DNA from: Acidobacteriota bacterium
GTDB lineage: Bacteria; Acidobacteriota; Blastocatellia; RBC074
Direction: 5' to 3'
Assembly (NCBI GenBank): GCA_017991275.1
Contig: JAGNMH010000072.1
Span: 1 to 12,634 of the forward strand
DNA: 12,634 bases
A program made the translations under genes and the position numbers. The notes beneath the pieces are model-generated. The model saw nothing but the letters and a program-made list of their open reading frames with translations. It ran no database searches and was not told the DNA's origin. This document shows, in pieces, positions 7,360 through 12,634 of the stretch; the first letter of the stretch is position 1; each line of letters begins with the position of its first letter.

Positions 7360-7560
7360 ATAAATAGTCAATCGTTGTCTGGAATGACGGCGGAGATAGC
7401 TATTGTCCTAAAATTAAACTGACGTAGATAGCAATCTGCCAGGGCACTGTCATGATTAAGCCAAACCGCTAAAACAACCTGTACCTGAAAATACTTAACT
7501 GCTTGAATGAATTCATTAGCTACGAGCCGTGCTTATATCTGAGTTTGCACTATCTTTGGA

Positions 7561-8700
7561 TTATATGCTCGCCTTGGTTAAATCACCTGGCCATTCCTTA
7601 TAAGGATACGTGAAATTTCCCGCGCGGCTGAATTCTAGCAAAGGTAGGCAGTATTTGGAAAATGGAATTGGACTTTTTTTTGTCTCTGAAGTCACTTTTT
7701 TATTGTCAAAAACCGTGTTGAAGGTCAGGTATGGGAGAAAAACCTTCAACAGTGCTGCCCCTGAGCCTATTGCACTGCCGCGAAAATTGTTAGCAACCCA
7801 ATTATTGGTTGCTGTGAACGGTTTTTCAAAACTTGGCAAAAATACTGGTGGGCGCTTATTTTGGGCCTTTGCCAGAGCATCGGTTAGAACTCCGAAGCTC
7901 TGTGATTCCGTACCTGATGACAGGTGGTAAATGTCGTGCAATGGGTTTTCTTTTTGATGAATCGTGACAATTGATTCAGAGACAAAATCCACGTTGACGA
8001 TGTCTATTTGATCGGTCGGCCTAAAGGGAAGAGCTGGCAAGCCTGCCAAAAACACAAATGACCGAACCATGTCGAATTGTGTGGTTTCAGCGTAGCGGCT
8101 GTCACCCAAGATAATGCTCGGACGAAAGACAGTGTGTCGAACATCCGGTAACAACTCTTCTACCATGTGCTCACAGAACTTTTTCGTTCTGGCGTATGGG
8201 TCGTAATCAGAGCGGGTCCAGTCACGTGATTCTTCCTCTATGACGACCTCACTGAAGCGTTGACCGCAAATGGCTACGGTTGACACATCGCTGAATCGCC
8301 GCAGGCCATGCAGATCGCGTGCTGCCTGAGCCAGTTTGATAACTTCCAAAGTCCCCCGCAGGTTGACGTTCAGGCAGGTCTTTTCGCTTTTTCTGTTTAA
8401 CGAAGCCGCACAATGAATGACAGATTCAGTCGTTTCTACCAGTCGTCGGTAATCTTCGTTAGATAAACCAAAGTGACTGCCGGTTAGGTCGCCACAAAAG
8501 ATGTTTACTCTAGATTTTAGGTGATCGTAAAAGCGTGGGAAGTCCAGGTGGATTTGCAGTGACTTCCACAAACGCTGCTCGGCATCGCCCTGATTTTTGG
8601 CGCGCACCAACAAATTCAGACGGTCTTTGTGATTTTCGAGCAGCAGCGCCGCGACGTGTGCCCCGACGTAACCGGTCGAGCCGGTCAGAAAAATTGCCAT
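7561..8700 (-). CDS. Thioester-reductase-like SDR (NAD-binding) protein
   Basis: A 379-aa extended short-chain dehydrogenase of the NAD_binding_4 / thioester-reductase-like type. Members reduce acyl thioesters (CoA or carrier bound) to aldehydes or alcohols with NADPH. Seen: the nucleotide-binding LTGSTGYVG at residues 5-13, IHCAA (95-99), the active-site Ser140 in DVST, and Y169-x3-K173 in PYARTKK. The stretch TVFRPSIILGDS after it is typical of this class. The start ATG is 26 nt downstream of the acyl reductase fusion stop, with only a weak ribosome site, so the two are probably cotranscribed. The two reductases may act in sequence on one substrate (thioester to aldehyde to alcohol), or this one may handle a different chain. 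A sugar epimerase role is less likely given the domain pattern. Confidence 0.85.
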   Translation of the reverse strand: MAIFLTGSTGYVGAHVAALLLENHKDRLNLLVRAKNQGDAEQRLWKSLQIHLDFPRFYDHLKSRVNIFCGDLTGSHFGLSNEDYRRLVETTESVIHCAASLNRKSEKTCLNVNLRGTLEVIKLAQAARDLHGLRRFSDVSTVAICGQRFSEVVIEEESRDWTRSDYDPYARTKKFCEHMVEELLPDVRHTVFRPSIILGDSRYAETTQFDMVRSFVFLAGLPALPFRPTDQIDIVNVDFVSESIVTIHQKENPLHDIYHLSSGTESQSFGVLTDALAKAQNKRPPVFLPSFEKPFTATNNWVANNFRGSAIGSGAALLKVFLPYLTFNTVFDNKKVTSETKKSPIPFSKYCLPLLEFSRAGNFTYPYKEWPGDLTKASI

Positions 8701-8726
8701 ACTATTTTTTCACTTGTCTATTGTTT

Positions 8727-11096
8727 TTAGCTCGTCGCAACTCTCTGTTCCTGGGAAGGAATCGTAATTGAGCGGCTGGATTTATTATCAACCGAGCGAC
8801 CTTCGATTAATGGGTATGACCATTTCCGCAGAGCAGGGATGTGAATGTTGATCCAGTAATCCCACCAGTCAATGCAACTGGCGTCGTAGCCAAATGCCTG
8901 TCGTTCTGTTTCCGGCAGAAGTGCGGAGAGAATCTCGACGTTTCTGGCTTCGAAAACATACTCGTTGTGCAGGATGAATGGTTCGTAAAGCTCGACCAGT
9001 TTTTCGACTTTGTTCAGATCGCGTTCACGGCGAACCAGAGGCGAACGCATCATTGGCAGCGGCGATACAATTCTCAGCAAAGCCTTTACAAGCTGTTTCT
9101 GTGCCGGGGCCGAAAGTTTACGGTAACGTTCTTTTGATACAGCTATCGAATCGAACATTGACAGAAGCCGATAATTGAAATCGTCCTGCGCTCGATAATG
9201 TTTGCGATGCGCCAAGCCGGTTAGCTCAATTGTGCGGCGCATATTGCAAGGGTTTACTGCCGAAGTCGCCAGATGGTAAAGCTGTTCATGTCGGCGTTCG
9301 ATTAACGCTCCGCCGATCAAAATCATTCCTCGAACCACCAGGTCAACCGGGATGATGTCCAGGCATTTTTTGCCGTTTGACGGCAGTTGGCGAAAGAAGG
9401 TGCCAAGCAGATAAGAAATCGGAGCTGAAGTATTGACGCCTTCATTCCAGCCACTGAACGGATCGTGAGTGGAAGTTTCGACGATGGACGGGCGGACAAT
9501 GGCCACGGGCAAATCTTGGCCGGTCGAGTTTTTTCCTCGCAAAGCCATTAACGATTCGGCAAGGCTCTTGGTGAAGGTGTATGTGTTCGGCCAACCGAAT
9601 TCCTGCGCGCGATGCATGCCGGATTCTGTCAATTCATTGCGAACCCATCGCCCACGTTGTTTGCGAATCTGGGCTTCGATTTCGGAGTCTGAGAGTTGCT
9701 TGTTTGTTCGACGACCTTTTTCCAAAACCTGTTGACGAAGCTGTTCCGTGATTTCTTCTGTTTCGGCGCGCGCTTCGATCTCTTTGGCCAGTCGGTGCAG
9801 GATTTCGTATTCGATTTCGGCGTCGAAATCCGCAATGCCTTTGGGGGTGTAATTCGGCTTCAAGTTTTCGGAAATACGGCCATCGTGATAACCGACAACA
9901 TAACAAGTCGAAAGATGCACGAGTGCGGCTTGTCTGCATTCACGAATAAAATCCAAAACGTTCAGTGTTCCGTCAACGTTGATAGCCAGCGCTTGGCGCA
10001 AATCCGGATTGAAGTCCGTCAAGCCGGAACTATTGATAACCAGATCAAGTTGCGATTGAAGTCTCGCGCAAACATCTGGTGCTAAGCCAAGCCCGGGCGA
10101 CGTGACATCGCCTTCAACAACTTCGATCTTTTCAGCCAACAAATTGCCGAAGTTGTCCCCATGGATTTCGTGCAGCTTGTCGAAGACTGGCGATTCAGCG
10201 GCAATCTTTTCAAATCTACGCGCGGCGGTAACCGACCTTTGACGGCGAATCAGCAAATAAATCTTGCCAATGTTTGGAATCTCTTGCAGAACTTTCGCCA
10301 ACCAGACTTTGCCTATGAAACCTGTGAAGCCAATCAGCAGAACATTCTTGCCTGCCATCGAATCTATCATCGAAAGGTTGCCAAGTTGTTTGTATGGCTC
10401 GAAAACAACTGTTGGAGTTGTCAGTGGCTGAACCATTCGTTTAGTTGGGATAATGGCTCGTTTCAAAACTTCTGCCGGGTTGCCCAAATTGCGCGAAAGC
10501 TTGCCTAACACCACGCGACCATCTGGTTTTCTGCCTATGATTCTGGCCAGCACCTGACGTGGGCGAACCACAGGCGAGAGCAATCTTCCAGTTGCCAGAC
10601 CGTCGCAAAATTCCAACCGATTGGCCACCAGCCATTCGACTCCCAGATATTCGGCCAGTGGGCGCATGACCTGTTCCAGCCCCTGGCTGACCAAAACAAT
10701 CTGTTCGCCGTTGGCCATTACTTCTTTCAGGTTGGCAATGCCTTCGGGTTTCAGTTTCGGTTTCAGGTAGTAGTGGAAATACTCTTCGCCGAGCAAATCC
10801 AGCCGATCACGGCTGATGCCTCTGAGCAGTGTATGGAGAAAGCGCGTTGCAAAGACTCTGTCGGTTGCATAAAGCAGCGGGCGGATGATGGCAGAAAGGG
10901 CAAGGATGCTCCGTCGCAGCCATCGTTCAGAAAAGCTCTGTGCATTCCAGGTGAAGAAAGCCACTGGGCGCACGGCGCTCAAATTAAGCAAGCTCCCCTC
11001 GACACGCCAAAAGGTCGTTTCACCCGGCGCCACTGGTGACGACACAGGCGTTCCCGCGTGGGAACCAGTCTGTTTTTCAGTATGGACTGTACTCAC
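8727..11096 (-). CDS. Degenerate HAD-like domain fused to fatty acyl-CoA reductase
   Basis: A 789-aa two-domain protein starting at GTG 11096; an in-frame TGA 36 nt upstream limits further extension. Residues about 27-215 resemble a HAD-IB (SerB-like) hydrolase, including VLVSQGLEQVMRPLAEYLGV (134-153). However, the usual D-x-D-G-T nucleophile motif reads W-R-V-E-G-S (30-35), and no G-D-x-x-x-D motif is seen, so phosphatase activity is doubtful. From residue 250 a fatty acyl reductase domain follows: GFTGFIG (256-262), HLSTCYVVG (394-402), and Y506-x3-K510. A charged helical insertion covers about 425-485. The C-terminus (about 700-762, with FEARNVEIL and IDWWDYWINIHIPALRK) matches the FAR C-terminal domain. 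Expected activity is NADPH-dependent reduction of long-chain acyl-CoA to fatty alcohol. It is the first gene of its unit. Confidence 0.88.
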   Translation of the reverse strand: MSTVHTEKQTGSHAGTPVSSPVAPGETTFWRVEGSLLNLSAVRPVAFFTWNAQSFSERWLRRSILALSAIIRPLLYATDRVFATRFLHTLLRGISRDRLDLLGEEYFHYYLKPKLKPEGIANLKEVMANGEQIVLVSQGLEQVMRPLAEYLGVEWLVANRLEFCDGLATGRLLSPVVRPRQVLARIIGRKPDGRVVLGKLSRNLGNPAEVLKRAIIPTKRMVQPLTTPTVVFEPYKQLGNLSMIDSMAGKNVLLIGFTGFIGKVWLAKVLQEIPNIGKIYLLIRRQRSVTAARRFEKIAAESPVFDKLHEIHGDNFGNLLAEKIEVVEGDVTSPGLGLAPDVCARLQSQLDLVINSSGLTDFNPDLRQALAINVDGTLNVLDFIRECRQAALVHLSTCYVVGYHDGRISENLKPNYTPKGIADFDAEIEYEILHRLAKEIEARAETEEITEQLRQQVLEKGRRTNKQLSDSEIEAQIRKQRGRWVRNELTESGMHRAQEFGWPNTYTFTKSLAESLMALRGKNSTGQDLPVAIVRPSIVETSTHDPFSGWNEGVNTSAPISYLLGTFFRQLPSNGKKCLDIIPVDLVVRGMILIGGALIERRHEQLYHLATSAVNPCNMRRTIELTGLAHRKHYRAQDDFNYRLLSMFDSIAVSKERYRKLSAPAQKQLVKALLRIVSPLPMMRSPLVRRERDLNKVEKLVELYEPFILHNEYVFEARNVEILSALLPETERQAFGYDASCIDWWDYWINIHIPALRKWSYPLIEGRSVDNKSSRSITIPSQEQRVATS
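11050..11065. repeat. Short palindrome in the acyl reductase 5' coding end
   Basis: GTTCCC and GGGAAC flank GCGT. It encodes residues near T-G-S-H-A-G-T-P in the low-complexity N-terminal extension before the HAD-like domain. A GC-rich hairpin this close to the GTG start could affect translation, or it could be a remnant of an interspersed palindrome. Confidence 0.35.
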
Positions 11097-11197
11097 GGTT
11101 TCAGTAACTCTGGTAATGAATAAAGGGCTTCACTTTTTGGCGGAGATTTCGCTCAAAAGCTAACCGAAAGTCTGTTTGTTCTACTCAATGAGGCCGC

Positions 11198-11226
11198 ATG
11201 AAACATGAAATCGCCACGCTAGTCAA
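11198..11226 (-). promoter_or_regulatory. Possible sigma-70-like promoter for the acyl reductase unit
   Basis: On the minus strand TTGACT (11221-11226) and TTTCAT (11198-11203) are separated by 17 nt, about 100 nt before the GTG start. The -35 matches 5 of 6 consensus bases and the -10 only 4 of 6. Chance occurrence is possible. Confidence 0.3.
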
Positions 11227-11557
11227 ATTTGCAGGAATGGATTGAGGCGAGGTTAAGTTGCCACGACATTGCGGGAGTTCCTGTCCCCATGCTTTAGAGT
11301 AATGGAGTCATCTGGAAGAGGGGAAATGATGATTCTCAATTGAAGCCGTTTTTCTGGCTGTTATCTCATCAGAGTTTTCTTTGGCGGGTGGAGTTTTTTC
11401 TGAAGGTGTTGCAGGCGTCGGTTACCACCTTCCCAGTCAAGCATTAATTGTCAGCAGCAAGCCGGTTTTGTTGAACTTATTCAATGATGCCGGAACGAAT
11501 ATGGCTTTACACCACCATCCAACCTGATTCTGCTTAGAGGTTCGTTGCATTCTTTGC

Positions 11558-11586
11558 TGGCCAACTCCATCAGTCGCCAGTACAAT
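11558..11586 (+). promoter_or_regulatory. Possible sigma-70-like promoter for the selenolipoprotein gene
   Basis: TGGCCA (11558-11563) and TACAAT (11581-11586) are spaced by 17 nt, about 65 nt before the ATG at 11653. The -10 matches 5 of 6 consensus bases and the -35 matches 4 of 6. Weak support. Confidence 0.3.
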
Positions 11587-11652
11587 GTATATGTTGAAAT
11601 TTCGGATCAAGAATTCTTTTTGCGGAAATCATTTTTTAGATTAGAGGGTGTA

Positions 11653-12180
11653 ATGGTTAGAATTTTTCTGCCTTTTTCGATTCAAGACAAATTGGCGCGC
11701 CAGCGAGTCGGTGTGCTTTCAAGCTTTCTACTCATTGTTGTTCCGCTAACTTTGTTGTCGGGTGCTTGTGGGTCGCAAACATCGCATTCGGATCATCAAC
11801 CAAATGGCCAGGCGCCCAATCAGGCCGCAGCTAGTTCAACTCCGCGAGTCCCGGCTTTCATCAGCAACCTAGCAGAAGCCGGGCCATTACCTGCTGTTCT
11901 CGACCCGAAGCAGTTCACAGACCCCGTTATTGTAAAAGCTTATCGCTTTGCAGGGGAAAATCCTGAGATTTTTGCGCAGCAACCTTGTTACTGTCACTGC
12001 GACACCAGTGAGGGGCACAAAGGTTTGCTTGACTGTTTTGCCACCACTCATGGGGCCACCTGAGGGTTATGTCTCAAGGAGGGTCTCCTTGTTCACAAAC
12101 TTGTTGGCGAAGGCAAAAATGCAGCAGAGATTCGTGACATGATCAACCGCCGCGAATGGCAAAACGTAAAGTTGGAGTAA
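11653..12180 (+). CDS. PCYCGC-type lipoprotein, candidate selenoprotein (TGA 12061 read as Sec)
   Basis: Predicted 175-aa exported lipoprotein. ATG 11653 follows AGAGGG closely. Residues about 15-38 form a signal peptide (KLARQRVGVLSSFLLIVVPL) with lipobox L-S-G-A-C, lipidated Cys39. A Q/N/P/S-rich linker follows, then the family motif PCYCHC (Cys112, 114, 116), GHKGLLDC (Cys128) and H-G-A-T. The next codon is TGA (12061-12063, residue 137). The same frame then continues G-L-C-L-K-E-G and 31 more residues to TAA 12178. From memory of PCYCGC-motif proteins (PF13798), this position is the first Cys of a conserved C-x-x-C followed by a helix and a K-E-I-R-like end, which here reads A-A-E-I-R. 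So Sec137-x-x-Cys140 is predicted. A SECIS-like hairpin starts 11 nt after the TGA. The alternative is a nonsense-mutated pseudogene or a truncated 136-aa product. Function of the family is unknown; metal binding or thiol redox outside the cytoplasm is plausible. Confidence 0.8.
12070..12097 (+). promoter_or_regulatory. Bacterial SECIS-like hairpin downstream of in-frame UGA
   Basis: CAAGGAG (12075-12081) pairs perfectly with CTCCTTG (12085-12091) around the loop GGT (12082-12084). TGT/ACA (12070-12072 with 12095-12097) can extend the stem below an internal loop. The GGU is in frame as the seventh codon after the UGA, the same register as the GGU loop of the E. coli fdhF SECIS, and GGUCU is shared with it. 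Known bSECIS elements need an apical loop with G within about 16-37 nt of UGA, and this one fits. In such elements SelB binds the loop and delivers Sec-tRNA. The bulged U of the E. coli element is not seen. Confidence 0.75.
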
Positions 12181-12282
12181 TTGCCATAAGTGATTGTAGA
12201 ACAACCCCGAATGTTTCTATTTTGCACTTACAGTCATCGCCTCGAAAGCAAGTCCCCGTTCTCAAATTCAAAAGTTAAAATT

Positions 12283-12634
12283 ATGCGTTCATTTTTCCTT
12301 ATGGGATTGTTTTTGTTTTTTGGCCTGAGCGCGATGGCGCAGACCATCACGGTTAGCAATTTTCTGCATCCCGATGCTCCAGTGTCTCGCGAATCCTTTG
12401 CAGCAATTGACGGTAATAATTTTACCGACACGCAGTTGGTCGAGCCATTCTTTCCGCCTACCTCTTTGGGCGGTGTGACCGTAACGCTTGACGGAGTGCC
12501 TCAGAGAATTCGTTCAGTGTCGCCGACCCGTGTGGTTATTTTGGTTGATGCGCCTGGCCCTGCCTTGCGCTCGCTGGAGTTACGTACCAAGACAAACGTG
12601 ATTCATCGAACTGCTTTGCAAATGGCAACATACT
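12283..12634 (+). CDS. Secreted protein with TIGR03437-like acidobacterial domain, C-terminus outside window
   Basis: 117 codons are present from ATG 12283, open to the right edge. Residues 1-19 are a signal peptide (MRSFFLMGLFLFFGLSAMA, cleavage near AMA-Q). The mature start, with V-S-N-F, the S-R-E-S-F-A-A-I-D-G-N-N-F segment, then P-T-S-L-G-G-V-T-V-T-L-D-G and R-S-V-S-P-T-R-V-V-I-L-V, follows the pattern of the TIGR03437-type domain common in secreted acidobacterial proteins, where these segments read 'FAAIFGTNL...LGGVSVTVNG...VSPTQI'. Assignment is from memory of that pattern. Function is unknown; these domains usually sit on large exported proteins. No strong Shine-Dalgarno is visible. 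It starts 102 nt after the selenolipoprotein stop on the same strand, so cotranscription is possible but unproven. Confidence 0.75.
   Translation, partial: MRSFFLMGLFLFFGLSAMAQTITVSNFLHPDAPVSRESFAAIDGNNFTDTQLVEPFFPPTSLGGVTVTLDGVPQRIRSVSPTRVVILVDAPGPALRSLELRTKTNVIHRTALQMATY

Larger units (their letters stand above)
6983..7560. other. 578-bp intergenic region with three inverted repeats; no gene seen
   Basis: It lies between the SDR-reductase stop and the pyruvyl transferase start. I see no convincing ORF. It holds the AGGAGG ribosome site of the pyruvyl transferase (6993-6998) and three perfect inverted repeats: 7209-7227, 7265-7275 with 7319-7329, and 7335-7359. A 12-bp palindrome (7506-7517) follows the reductase stop. 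The promoter for the pyruvyl transferase should be here, but no -35/-10 pair stands out. Confidence 0.6.
11097..11652. other. 556-bp divergent intergenic region; no gene seen
   Basis: It separates the minus-strand acyl reductase gene from the plus-strand selenolipoprotein gene, so it must hold promoters for both directions. Two weak sigma-70-like candidates are listed separately. I see no convincing small ORF, strong hairpin or direct repeat in the rest. Confidence 0.5.

Noticed and set aside
1812..8700. oleABCD-type olefin synthesis cluster
   Set aside because: The KAS III has classic FabH motifs, not OleA ones; no alpha/beta hydrolase (OleB) is present; and the SDR proteins are acyl-thioester reductase types.
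11653..12063. Simple pseudogene or truncated lipoprotein ending at TGA 12061
   Set aside because: The frame continues with family-like sequence, the lost residue is a Cys in a C-x-x-C position, and a correctly placed SECIS-like hairpin follows. It remains the main alternative if the genome lacks Sec machinery.
12075..12091. Hairpin after the TGA as a rho-independent terminator, or AGGAGGG in it as an internal ribosome site
   Set aside because: No U-tract follows, and the open frame runs through it. No ATG or GTG sits at a suitable distance for re-initiation.

Overview
The window looks like part of an Acidobacteriota chromosome, probably a Blastocatellia-type lineage. This is an inference from moderate GC, a secreted protein at the right edge with the 'LGGV.V...SP..V' pattern of the TIGR03437-like domains abundant in that phylum, and palindromic 'CAGTACCGCGACCGG' repeats. 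No rRNA, tRNA or CRISPR array is visible.

Positions 1-11096 are a minus-strand block of lipid and acyl-chain genes. Read in the direction of transcription, the first unit is a 789-aa fusion of a degenerate HAD-like domain with a fatty acyl-CoA reductase, followed by a 379-aa thioester-reductase-like SDR protein. After a gap of about 580 bp with several inverted repeats comes a polysaccharide pyruvyl transferase family protein, then a strong hairpin. The second unit is tightly packed: long-chain acyl-CoA synthetase, a 50-aa single-span membrane protein (1-nt overlap with the synthetase), enoyl-CoA hydratase, FabH-like ketoacyl-ACP synthase III, acyl carrier protein, a 68-bp palindromic repeat, and a second AMP-binding acyl ligase that runs off the left edge. 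Together these genes can activate acyl chains, start or extend them on an ACP, and reduce them to aldehyde or alcohol. That would suit an unusual membrane lipid (for example an alkyl/ether or fatty-alcohol-derived lipid), but no product can be read from the sequence.

Positions 11097-12634 are on the plus strand after a 556-bp divergent intergenic region. The main gene encodes a small lipoprotein of the PCYCGC-motif type. Its frame is interrupted by a single in-frame TGA exactly where the family is expected to have the first Cys of a C-x-x-C motif. The same frame continues for 38 more codons with family-like sequence. Directly downstream is a 7-bp perfect hairpin with a GGU loop that falls on the seventh codon after UGA, the same register as the bacterial SECIS of E. 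coli fdhF. I interpret this as a selenoprotein with a U-x-x-C motif, and it is the most notable item in the window. Two other genes here (FabH-like and pyruvyl transferase) end in TGA, so TGA is not globally reassigned. The last gene is a secreted protein cut by the right edge.
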